A stretch of 15,876 nt of DNA from Caldifarciminota bacterium (GCA_026986655.1 JALSOD010000061.1:1-15876); one strand, 5' to 3'; numbered from the stretch's first letter, positions 8,374 to 15,850 are shown. Notes: generated by a model from the sequence alone, not told the origin. Numbers and translations are program-made.

Positions 8374-9351
8374 TTATCGTTCAAATGTTAGTCCCAATCT
8401 TAACACATCTGGTAAATGACCAAAGTCGTTGTAAGAAAAATCTACCTTTTTATTTCCTCCAAGATTAATTGTAGCGCCAGCACCTAAGCCTCCTTCGTCG
8501 AGATTAAAATGATATCCTGCACGTAAAACAATCATCCGAATCGGTTCCATTTCAAGACCAACAGCAAACGATTCAGCGTTATCTTTCGGGTTGATTATTT
8601 CAACTGAAGCTGTTAATCTCTTAATTTTATTACCCTCTTTTATAATATCACCAGCAATACCTAATCTAAATGTAAGAGGGAGAGAATAGCTTTCGTATTT
8701 TCTCTTCTCAGTCGTTACCTCACTTCCCTGCATAAGCCAGAGGTCATAATCACCTTTAGGAGACATATCAGTTCCAAGATTTTGTAATGACATAGCTACT
8801 CTAATAGATTTAAAACCTGTGTAGAAATATGTACCTGCATCAATAGCAAACGAATATGCACTTGTAACACTACCCAGATTTTCCTCAATAAATTTAATTG
8901 ACACACCGGCTGCAAACTTATCAGTGTAAAATCTTGACATTGCGAGACCCAACTGCAATGCAGAGTACGAGAAAGTACCTGTTTCAACAATATTATTATT
9001 TTTATCAAACGCTGTACCTTCAAATCCTCCCATATAAATTCCACTTACAAAAAAAGAAAAAGTACCCAATGGGTACTTAGGGAAAATCACAGCAAAAGCT
9101 GGAACTCTACCATCAGCAATCCAGTTTGAATAACTCGTAAAAAACGCAAAATTTTTTATGTGTGCAATTCCTGCTGGATTCCAAAATACGCTTGAGGGGT
9201 CATTTGCAATAGCGACGAAGGCGTCACCTAATCCAGAGGCACGTGGAACAACACTGATGGATAAAAATTTTGCTCCAGCACTTCCAACAGGTTCCTGTGC
9301 ATAAAGGGAAGAAAATGCCATGACTGCAATGACAAATAATTTCTTAATCAT
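8374..9351 (-). CDS. PorV/PorQ-family outer-membrane beta-barrel protein
   Basis: 325 residues from ATG 9351. The signal peptide ends at about residue 18 (FSSLYA before QEPVG). The family signature follows directly: PRASGLGDAFVAIANDPSS and then VFWNPAGIA, typical of the PorV/PorQ (UPF0164-related, FadL-like) barrels. The rest alternates short beta strands and ends LRLGLTFER, consistent with a barrel of the usual 300-400 residues. In Porphyromonas, PorV shuttles T9SS cargo from the translocon to the attachment complex and PorQ belongs to the same machinery. Whether this copy is a true PorV or one of the many paralogues in FCB bacteria cannot be told here. It is flanked on both sides by genes for proteins with C-terminal sorting domains (gaps of 11 and 13 bp), which fits a role in their export or anchoring. 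GTG 9354 was rejected because it lies only 3 nt from the ribosome site. Confidence 0.87.
   Translation of the reverse strand: MIKKLFVIAVMAFSSLYAQEPVGSAGAKFLSISVVPRASGLGDAFVAIANDPSSVFWNPAGIAHIKNFAFFTSYSNWIADGRVPAFAVIFPKYPLGTFSFFVSGIYMGGFEGTAFDKNNNIVETGTFSYSALQLGLAMSRFYTDKFAAGVSIKFIEENLGSVTSAYSFAIDAGTYFYTGFKSIRVAMSLQNLGTDMSPKGDYDLWLMQGSEVTTEKRKYESYSLPLTFRLGIAGDIIKEGNKIKRLTASVEIINPKDNAESFAVGLEMEPIRMIVLRAGYHFNLDEGGLGAGATINLGGNKKVDFSYNDFGHLPDVLRLGLTFER
9049..9078 (-). terminator. Terminator-like hairpin plus T-run inside the PorV-like gene
   Basis: On the coding strand, 8-bp arms AAGTACCC and GGGTACTT (9071-9078 and 9060-9067, loop ATT) are followed at once by TTT-C-TTTTTTT. This is the form of an intrinsic terminator in the direction of transcription. 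It also encodes KYPLGTFSFF, so the T-run may simply reflect Phe codons. Only half of the stem pairs are G-C, so it would be weak. Confidence 0.3.
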
Positions 9352-9357
9352 CACAAA

Positions 9358-9363
9358 CCTCCT
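9358..9363 (-). promoter_or_regulatory. Ribosome binding site AGGAGG overlapping the upstream stop codon
   Basis: Minus-strand AGGAGG, whose first A is the last base of the TAA stop of the 697-residue protein gene. It lies 6 nt ahead of ATG 9351 and only 3 nt ahead of GTG 9354, so ATG 9351 is the preferred start of the PorV-like gene. The overlap with the stop suggests translational coupling. Confidence 0.8.
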
Positions 9364-11456
9364 TATTTGAGGATAAGAAACTTCCCAATTTTATAATTTC
9401 CATCTGGCGTCTCTACCTTATATATATACACACCTGAAACAACCTTCTGACCGGAGCGAGATAATAGGTTCCAGCTTTCTGATCCATCAGTAGATGAATT
9501 ATGAACAATAGTTTTTACAAGATCTCCACTAAGAGTATAAATCCTAATTATAGCCTGAGGAGGCAAATTAACAAATTCAACTTTATCGGCAATTTCAGAA
9601 GCAGTCCAGGGTGCCGAACCCCTGTAGGGATTCGGCACAACTTTGACCTTGTTAACGGAACTTGATGGTTGTGTTCCGATAACAAGAGCAAGGGGGTTAC
9701 CATTTTCATCTTTCTTGTAATTATTCTTAGGACTTTCAAGTGAATCATCATCAACAGCTACAACAACATAGTAATAAGGGAAACCAACAGAAACTGTTGT
9801 ATCTATATATGAATGGACAAATCCACCTGTTGAGTCCTGATGGAATTCCGCAAGTAATTTCCAATTAGAGGGAGCAAAAACAGCTCGATAAACCCTGTAT
9901 GCCACCACATCTACAATACCTTTTATAGGATCAGGTGTACGTTCTGCGTAGTCATCCCATATAAGCTCAACACCTCTTTTAGTGTAGGAATACCTTAAAC
10001 CAGGAGCGGATGGTGGAACAGGTATATTCCAGTGGGAATCCTCGTCTGGAGCAGAAGGGTGCACAGGATCACTATGTTTAGCGCCAGCATAGTACGCTTT
10101 TAGCGCCCATTCCATGACCTGTCTTAATCCCATCAACCATCCTCTTCCCCAATAGCTATCATATCCACCGTTCATTCCCTGTCCTACACCAACGACCCAG
10201 ACAAACTTTAATGTATCCCCTGGTCTTAAAGTATACGGTCCAACAGTGGAAAGGAATCTATAATCAAACTCTGATGCATGAAGGTCTTCAGGATGTGGAG
10301 CATATCTATAATAATGCCCATTCATATAGGTTGCTCTATGGTGTCCTTTTAGATAATTATAAATATCTTCATCAGTAGCAGGGTCACTTTCCCAATTCCA
10401 CCACTGATGAGACCACGGCCTCACAATTCTCAATGTATCACCATTGTGTATCCAGATTGAGTCTGACGGACTTGGAGGCGCATACAACCATGCACCTCCT
10501 ATATAGCCAGCACAAGCACCTCCTTCTCCCGTATCATCACCTGGATCTGCTGGGTTATCTCCATCATATATATATGAAATACCACGTGGTATCAGGTATC
10601 CTTTTATAGTATCCGTATCACTTCTGACAATTGTCCACGCTGCAGTACTATCAATAATATTTTCATCAGATTCATCCCCCCACACAAGATATTGATCCGG
10701 AATTCCATCAGAAATACTTAGAAACGTATCAGGAAGAACAGTAAAACTGTCCACGGGCTCTCTATGTCTAAAAGAAGGATTATTCCACTCGCCGTTTGTC
10801 CAGCCATCGAAACTAACAAAATCGTCTATATGTGGATCAGAGGGATCAGCTCCGCAAACATCACAGTCATACCACATTCCAAGGAACAGGCTGTCAAGTT
10901 CAGCAGGTGGAGATGATCCTATATCGCATTCGTTAGGGTCATAAGTTATATAAATCTCGTGTGCAATAAAATTATTGTATGGATAGTGAGGCCATGCAAG
11001 AGTGTGAACAATCACCTTAATTCCCGTGTGTCTTCCGGATGTATTATTGGGATCACTTTTAAAGTCATTAAAAGAGGTAAATACATCCCAAGCGGACTTC
11101 CTCGGTCCGGCGACCGAATTATAGTCACTGGAATATACCCATTCTCCTTTCGGGTAGTTATGAGAAGTTACATAAACGTTATCCCCAACTTTAAGGCCTA
11201 TAGTGAAATAGCTACCCCAGAGATAATAAGGATGACCATTACCACCAGGCCAGTCATAGCCATAATCACCATTATTAAAATCACCGCCAAGACTACCAAA
11301 ATTGCTCATGTAATTCCAAACGTTCCCCACAGTAATATTGAATTTTTCCTGGGAAGAATCTTTAGTTTTTACCCTATTACAGGGACAATTTTTATCTCTC
11401 GCACCTAAAAAGGAAAGTATCAAGAAAGATACTACCACCAAAAATTTCTTATTCAT
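9363..11456 (-). CDS. Secreted protein of unknown function with Fn3-like and NPYR/FlgD-like C-terminal domains
   Basis: 697 residues. Signal peptide about 1-19 (MNKKFLVVVSFLILSFLGA). The mature start carries Cys24 and Cys26 (NCPC); this is not a lipobox. Residues about 38-460 form a large domain I do not recognise, rich in Trp, Tyr, Asp and Gly, with four more cysteines (177, 198, 201 in DCDVCG, and 315) and acidic clusters such as DGDNPADPGDD. Residues about 482-575 read as a fibronectin type III-like module (YRVYRAVF, then SYIDTTVSVGFPYYYVVVAV). Residues about 603-697 are the C-terminal module KVKVVPNPYRG...IRIYTLSGDLVKTI...GVYIYKVE...GKFLILK, common on exported proteins in FCB lineages and used as a T9SS-type sorting or FlgD-like domain. 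It sits between the receptor (15-bp gap) and the PorV-like gene (11-bp gap), which suggests a surface partner of one or both. ATG 11456 follows TAAGGAGGTAAC. Confidence 0.87.
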   Translation of the reverse strand: MNKKFLVVVSFLILSFLGARDKNCPCNRVKTKDSSQEKFNITVGNVWNYMSNFGSLGGDFNNGDYGYDWPGGNGHPYYLWGSYFTIGLKVGDNVYVTSHNYPKGEWVYSSDYNSVAGPRKSAWDVFTSFNDFKSDPNNTSGRHTGIKVIVHTLAWPHYPYNNFIAHEIYITYDPNECDIGSSPPAELDSLFLGMWYDCDVCGADPSDPHIDDFVSFDGWTNGEWNNPSFRHREPVDSFTVLPDTFLSISDGIPDQYLVWGDESDENIIDSTAAWTIVRSDTDTIKGYLIPRGISYIYDGDNPADPGDDTGEGGACAGYIGGAWLYAPPSPSDSIWIHNGDTLRIVRPWSHQWWNWESDPATDEDIYNYLKGHHRATYMNGHYYRYAPHPEDLHASEFDYRFLSTVGPYTLRPGDTLKFVWVVGVGQGMNGGYDSYWGRGWLMGLRQVMEWALKAYYAGAKHSDPVHPSAPDEDSHWNIPVPPSAPGLRYSYTKRGVELIWDDYAERTPDPIKGIVDVVAYRVYRAVFAPSNWKLLAEFHQDSTGGFVHSYIDTTVSVGFPYYYVVVAVDDDSLESPKNNYKKDENGNPLALVIGTQPSSSVNKVKVVPNPYRGSAPWTASEIADKVEFVNLPPQAIIRIYTLSGDLVKTIVHNSSTDGSESWNLLSRSGQKVVSGVYIYKVETPDGNYKIGKFLILK
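9611..9638 (-). other. Strong intragenic RNA hairpin with 12-bp stem and 4-nt loop
   Basis: On the coding strand GTGCCGAATCCC pairs along its full length with GGGGTTCGGCAC (one U-G wobble) around the loop TACA. It covers codons 607-615 (VPNPYRGSA) at the entry to the C-terminal domain. No T-run follows, so it is not an intrinsic terminator. It may be chance, as these codons are constrained by the NPYR motif. Confidence 0.45.
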
Positions 11457-11471
11457 AATTACGTTACCTCC

Positions 11472-14400
11472 TTAAAATCCCTTCAATTTAAACTCAAGAC
11501 CAACTCGGGTAATCCTACCTGGATAATAAACTCCTGGATTTTTTACCTCACCTTCAGGTTGATGAAATTGAACGTACCAATTAACATCCTCAAAACTGCT
11601 AAGATCTCTCCTATTCGTTAGATTTAATATATCTACAAAAAATCTGATCTTAGCCTTGCCAACCTCAAAGTTTTTAATAAACTTCATATTTAGCTGCATG
11701 TGAGAAGGAAGTCTTTTTGAATTAATCTTTTCAACTGCATCACGTGGCGTCCTAATAGGTGGAGTGTAAGGGTAACCGCTACCGTATGTAAACTGGAACA
11801 TCAAGCTAAAATTGTTTAAAAATTTCATATTTGCAAAATATTTATTCTTTGGATAAACAACTCCAAAGTTGGCAATTAAACTGTGCCTCTGGTCCCAATC
11901 AAGAGGAGATTCTTTATGAGGTAGCGGATAACCTCTCCACATCCAGTCATATGCATTAAATGGAGATGAGAAAGAACCATAAGCGTATTGTAAAGTATAA
12001 TCCAGAGATAGGGTTAGATAAGGCAAGAAAGCACCACCTGGTCTTTTAGAAAAAGAAAACTCAATCCCTCTTACTGTTCCCCAATCCTCGTTAACATAAG
12101 TTGAATAATTTCCACCAGCTATACCATAAGAAAATTGTTTCAATCTCGACCATCTTAATATATCTTTGTAAAAAGCAGTAACATCAATTAGCATCTGATT
12201 ATTAAATGCATGTTTTAATCCGAGTTCGTATGATATGGTCTTTTCAGGTTCAATATTTGCATTACCTATGATTGGGAAAGCCCCGGAAAATACATAGTTA
12301 CTCAAAATTTGGTAAAACGGTGGTATCTGTAAATAATGTCCATAAGTAAAGTGTAGTACATCCCTAATCGTGATAGGATGGGAAACTCCAAGCCTGGGGC
12401 TAATATACCATTTGGAGCCTACCTTAACAGGGTTCTTAATCATTCTGATGGTTGGCCACAATGAATCTGATATAAATGGATGAGCTGTGTCAGATATACC
12501 AAATCCACCTGAGTTATAGTAATCCAACCTGAAACCAACTTTCGCTATCATACCTTCCATTTCAATTTTGTCTCTAATATATGCAGCAAATACCCACGGT
12601 ACAGCTGGATGATCATTAAACCAATTAATAAATGTATAAGGATCACCAGGTCTGCTCTTTAAATGAGGATTTAATAAAGTTAAATAGACATTACCTCCTG
12701 AAGCATAATCTGCACCATAACGAGTTATGTTTATCCTCTTGTACTCAACACCTGCAAGAATCTCATGATGTCTTGTCACCTGACTTGTGACCTTTGTTGT
12801 AAAGGTCAGATAATTACTGTTTCCATAATACCACTGACTCCTTTGCCAGGTATTGTTTCCAGGAAGATACTGGCTTCCAACTTTTAAAAGCGTATCAATA
12901 ACTTCTACAATACTATCCGTAAATTCATGTCCTTTTAATGGCCATGTGAAAGGGAATTCATAAAAATCATTGGAAACCTGTAAAACAGTATCCACATATT
13001 CTCCCTGAGAAGGATTATAAGCACGGACAACGAGTACCTTAAGGTCAACATTCGACCTCTGCCCCCACCCCTCTGTATTTAATTCCGTGTAAAGGGTATC
13101 AACCACGGAATCTCTTATAGGGTCTCTTATTAATAACTCACCAGCTTCAGGCCACCATTTTGGACCAGAACCAATAGATGGATATAATGCCTGCACCTTT
13201 GAATCCCACCAGTAATAAGGTATCTCCACATAACCTTCAGACCAGTGAATCTGAGGATAAATAGTATCCCCATTAGGTGAAACGTAACAAAATGTAGTAT
13301 CAATAAATAATGTATCTATATTTAACCAACGTCCTCTTGCTGAATCAATCAAACCATGTGTCTTAAATGTATCTATAACAAATTTCTTAAAGTAATCAAT
13401 GTCTATTTCAACAAATCCGTCTTTATCCCTATCAGCAAAATCGTCCACACCGTCACCATCTACATCCTCAATTACGTTTGATTCCAGTTTCCTTCTAAAA
13501 TACCCCAGTCTCATTTCGAGATATGCTCTTGATGAGAAAATTTTATTTACACCAAAAATGAACTGTAATTGATTGTCGTCAGAATAAGAAGTATGATTTA
13601 GTGCGAGTCTCCAGTAAGGAGAATAACCTCTATTATGGCTCTTAGCCCAAAAACCACTTGTAAAGAATTTCCATGAAGTAAGAGGATACGTTATCTTCCA
13701 CTGAAAATTCCTTCGAGAGTTCCAGTATTTAGGATCTGTGGAAACAGGAAACCTCCCTTTATTAACCTGGTATTCTCCAGAAACAAAAAACTTTGCTCCG
13801 TTTCTTCTCTTTGGATTTATCGGTCCTCCAAAACTGAATTGTGTTATATAATCTTTCGAATGATGTCTACCTATAGGGCTATTGAAATCCAGATTTTTCC
13901 CGGTTAAAAAATCATAGTACTTATCTCCCCAATTCCTGTCAAGTAGCCCATATATTCTATCACCCAAAAGTGAAAAGTCGGAAGTCACAGATTGAAAAGT
14001 AAAACCGTATTTTGGTCCTCCTTCCTTTGTAACAATATTGATTGCACCAGATGCAACAGTTCCCTGATCAACATCAAATCCTCCCTTAGAAATTGAAGTT
14101 TCTTCCATAGAAAGAAGAGGAATATTGGCAAATGTATTATTACTATAAGGATCTCTTATTTCAACTCCGTCAATCACGTATACAACTTCATCTGGGCGCC
14201 CACCCCTAATATGCAAACCACCACGAGCAACGACACCTGCTTGCTGTGTTACAATCTGAACCACATTTGTAACTGGGAGTTGCTCTATTTCTTCAGACTT
14301 AACTATGTTTACACTGGCAGTTACATCCTTTTTAATTATGGGTTCTTTGGCAATAGCAACAACCTCTTTTGTGACCAATGTAGAAGGTTCTAATTTAAAA

Positions 14401-14696
14401 TTCACTTCAGTTGTTCTATCAACATCAACTTTTACATTCTCAACTTTCATCTTTTTGTAACCTATATAAGAGCAAGTGAGTGTATAAGTTCCAGGAGGCA
14501 CATTTAATATAACATAATAACCATCCTGATCCGAGGCTGCTCCCATCGTTGTGCCCTCAATAATAACATTGGCAGCAGGTAAAGGCTCACCTGTTTGTTT
14601 GTCAGTAACTCTCCCCATAATTTTACCGGTTGTTCCGGCAAATAGGGACGAATACACAAACAGGGGAATCAATACTAACAGTTTTTTAACATTCAT
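11472..14696 (-). CDS. TonB-dependent outer-membrane receptor with N-terminal carboxypeptidase-regulatory-like domain
   Basis: 1074 residues. Signal peptide 1-20 (SSLFA before GTTGK). Residues about 24-103 are a carboxypeptidase-regulatory-like beta-sandwich (GRVTDKQTGEPLPAANVII, ASDQDGYYVILNVPPGTY), as in SusC-type receptors. Residues 110-118 (KEVVAIAKE) may be the TonB box. The plug spans about 120-226 with VYVIDGVEIRDP (172-183) and ASGAINIVTKEGG (215-227). The barrel fills the rest and ends in Phe1074 (GLEFKLKGF), the usual final aromatic for outer-membrane insertion; there is no sorting domain. An Asp-rich stretch at 411-434 (DVDGDGVDD, DRDKDG) looks like a calcium-binding loop in an extracellular region. 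It imports or moves a large substrate across the outer membrane with TonB-ExbB-ExbD energy; the substrate cannot be predicted. No SusD gene is adjacent. ATG 14696 follows AGGAGG, 24 bp after tonB. Confidence 0.94.
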   Translation of the reverse strand: MNVKKLLVLIPLFVYSSLFAGTTGKIMGRVTDKQTGEPLPAANVIIEGTTMGAASDQDGYYVILNVPPGTYTLTCSYIGYKKMKVENVKVDVDRTTEVNFKLEPSTLVTKEVVAIAKEPIIKKDVTASVNIVKSEEIEQLPVTNVVQIVTQQAGVVARGGLHIRGGRPDEVVYVIDGVEIRDPYSNNTFANIPLLSMEETSISKGGFDVDQGTVASGAINIVTKEGGPKYGFTFQSVTSDFSLLGDRIYGLLDRNWGDKYYDFLTGKNLDFNSPIGRHHSKDYITQFSFGGPINPKRRNGAKFFVSGEYQVNKGRFPVSTDPKYWNSRRNFQWKITYPLTSWKFFTSGFWAKSHNRGYSPYWRLALNHTSYSDDNQLQFIFGVNKIFSSRAYLEMRLGYFRRKLESNVIEDVDGDGVDDFADRDKDGFVEIDIDYFKKFVIDTFKTHGLIDSARGRWLNIDTLFIDTTFCYVSPNGDTIYPQIHWSEGYVEIPYYWWDSKVQALYPSIGSGPKWWPEAGELLIRDPIRDSVVDTLYTELNTEGWGQRSNVDLKVLVVRAYNPSQGEYVDTVLQVSNDFYEFPFTWPLKGHEFTDSIVEVIDTLLKVGSQYLPGNNTWQRSQWYYGNSNYLTFTTKVTSQVTRHHEILAGVEYKRINITRYGADYASGGNVYLTLLNPHLKSRPGDPYTFINWFNDHPAVPWVFAAYIRDKIEMEGMIAKVGFRLDYYNSGGFGISDTAHPFISDSLWPTIRMIKNPVKVGSKWYISPRLGVSHPITIRDVLHFTYGHYLQIPPFYQILSNYVFSGAFPIIGNANIEPEKTISYELGLKHAFNNQMLIDVTAFYKDILRWSRLKQFSYGIAGGNYSTYVNEDWGTVRGIEFSFSKRPGGAFLPYLTLSLDYTLQYAYGSFSSPFNAYDWMWRGYPLPHKESPLDWDQRHSLIANFGVVYPKNKYFANMKFLNNFSLMFQFTYGSGYPYTPPIRTPRDAVEKINSKRLPSHMQLNMKFIKNFEVGKAKIRFFVDILNLTNRRDLSSFEDVNWYVQFHQPEGEVKNPGVYYPGRITRVGLEFKLKGF

Positions 14697-14720
14697 ATTA
14701 CATACCTCCTATTTTTCTCA

Positions 14721-15371
14721 TCATTGCTCAAGTTTAAAGATAAAAGGTATTGCCACCCAAACCTTAACAGGTTTATCTCTCTGCCTGCCTGGAGTAAATA
14801 CAAACTGTTTGGCCGCTGCAATTGCTGGCTTAATAAAAATAGGATTCGTTGCCTTTAAAACGACAACGGAATCAACTCTACCCTGTTCATTCACAAGAAC
14901 TTTAACGAATACCCTTCCTTCAATACCCGCTTTTCTTGCAAGGTCAGGGTACTGAGGCTCCACCTGTTTAACTACCTTTGGTTTGACCTCAACAGCAAAG
15001 AATTCATAGGTTTTCTCAACCTTCGGGGGTGGAGGGGCTTCAAGCTCATTAAATGTTGTTGTTGGAGAGAAATCTATCTCCTGATCTTCTTGCTGGTTTT
15101 CTTCCTCATCTGAAACTTCATTGGTTTCCTTAATCTCGACCGGTAACTTCGGTTTGGGTGGTGGAGGGGGTTCTTTCAATTCTTCTACCTGGGTGTTTAT
15201 TTGCTCAACTATAGTAGCAACTTCTGACTTAGGTTTATATGGACTGACCTCAACCTTCTTAATCCCTGCAAAAATAGCTATAAATAAAGCAAGCGCTATC
15301 CCCAAGGATAGCAATACATTAGTGGTATACTCATCCTCGAGGGATAGATTCTTCTTTTCTTTCTCGCTCAT
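14721..15371 (-). CDS. tonB: TonB family energy-transducing protein
   Basis: 216 residues. A short cytoplasmic N-terminus is followed by one membrane segment (about 19-37, VLLSLGIALALFIAIFAGI), a proline-rich and acidic periplasmic spacer (PPPPPKPKLP at 68-77, EEENQQEDQEID at 90-101, PPPP at 113-116), and a TonB C-terminal domain at about 125-214. That domain carries the family core EPQYPDLARKAGIEGRVFV, then NEQGRVDSVVV and FTPGRQRDKPVKVWVAIPF. TonB couples the inner-membrane proton motive force, through ExbB-ExbD, to outer-membrane receptors; the receptor encoded 24 bp downstream is the obvious partner. The membrane segment has no His, unlike E. coli TonB where the Ser/His face matters for coupling to ExbD. 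ATG 15371 follows GAGGTGAT, a near-perfect complement to the 16S rRNA tail. A promoter lies just upstream. Confidence 0.93.
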   Translation of the reverse strand: MSEKEKKNLSLEDEYTTNVLLSLGIALALFIAIFAGIKKVEVSPYKPKSEVATIVEQINTQVEELKEPPPPPKPKLPVEIKETNEVSDEEENQQEDQEIDFSPTTTFNELEAPPPPKVEKTYEFFAVEVKPKVVKQVEPQYPDLARKAGIEGRVFVKVLVNEQGRVDSVVVLKATNPIFIKPAIAAAKQFVFTPGRQRDKPVKVWVAIPFIFKLEQ

Positions 15372-15399
15372 AAAATCACCTCACATGGAATCTTTAATG

Positions 15400-15429
15400 T
15401 ATATATATTCCGTTAAACTTAATTGTCAA
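15400..15429 (-). promoter_or_regulatory. Sigma70-type promoter driving the tonB operon
   Basis: In the 63-bp gap between exbD and tonB, the minus strand has a perfect -35 box TTGACA (15424-15429). TATATA hexamers follow at spacers of 16 bp (15402-15407) and 18 bp (15400-15405) as -10 candidates. Transcription would start at about 15390-15395, leaving a leader of roughly 20 nt before tonB. This is inferred from sequence only. It would let tonB and its downstream genes be transcribed apart from exbD. Confidence 0.7.
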
Positions 15430-15434
15430 GCTGT

Positions 15435-15845
15435 TTATTTCTTTGGGTAAAGAGTAGCAAACACCACCCTGAAGGCTTGTGCGTCTCTCAGGGCATCCAT
15501 CACCTCGTTTACATATTTATACTCAACTCTCTTATCGGCTTTTATATATGCGATCGTGGATGGGTTTTCTGCGAGTTTAATCTTGAACGCAACTTTTACC
15601 TGCTCAGGAGTGACAATTTTGTCATCGACAGAAATCCTACCATCTTTGTCAATATATATATGTGAAAGATCCCTCTGTTTTATCAACCTTTCGGTTGTTT
15701 TTGCAGTAGGTAGTATTACTTTAAGCCCGATCTCCTTTCTAAAAACTGTGGTAACCATGAAGAAAATCAACAACAGGAAAGCGATATCTGACATTGAAGC
15801 AGTTGGAATATTAACCTTCATTTCTCTTTTCCGCTCGATCTTCAT
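15435..15845 (-). CDS. exbD: ExbD/TolR family biopolymer transport protein
   Basis: 136 residues, the normal ExbD length. The N-terminus KIERKREMKVNIPTASMSD leads into one membrane helix (about 19-35, SDIAFLLLIFFMVTTVF) carrying Asp20, the equivalent of the proton-pathway Asp25 of E. coli ExbD. The periplasmic domain (about 40-131) shows the family pattern HIYIDKDGRISVDDKIV, then IAYIKADKRVEYKYVNEVMD and the end FRVVFATLY. With ExbB it forms the inner-membrane motor that energises TonB, encoded next. TolR is a related alternative, but the neighbouring tonB favours ExbD. ATG 15845 follows GGAGGTTAGCCAAG, where the ribosome site overlaps an upstream stop codon. A further in-frame Met at residue 9 has no ribosome site as good. 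Confidence 0.93.
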   Translation of the reverse strand: MKIERKREMKVNIPTASMSDIAFLLLIFFMVTTVFRKEIGLKVILPTAKTTERLIKQRDLSHIYIDKDGRISVDDKIVTPEQVKVAFKIKLAENPSTIAYIKADKRVEYKYVNEVMDALRDAQAFRVVFATLYPKK

Positions 15846-15850
15846 CTTGG

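Noticed and set aside
8361..8384. Longer start at 8384 for the 1103-residue protein (adds MNDKRRFD)
   Set aside because: It would overlap the PorV-like gene, place AGGAGG inside the coding region and put extra charged residues before a good signal peptide. ATG 8360 has ideal spacing to that ribosome site.
9352..9354. GTG start one codon upstream for the PorV-like gene
   Set aside because: It lies only 3 nt from the ribosome site, whereas ATG 9351 lies 6 nt away.
9363..11456. The gene after the receptor as a SusD homologue
   Set aside because: It has no lipobox and no SusD-like helical pattern; it is mostly beta-rich and ends in a sorting-type domain.
14211..15665. Plus-strand open frames opposite the receptor, tonB and exbD genes
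   Set aside because: They are shadows of well-identified minus-strand genes and have low-complexity translations without motifs.
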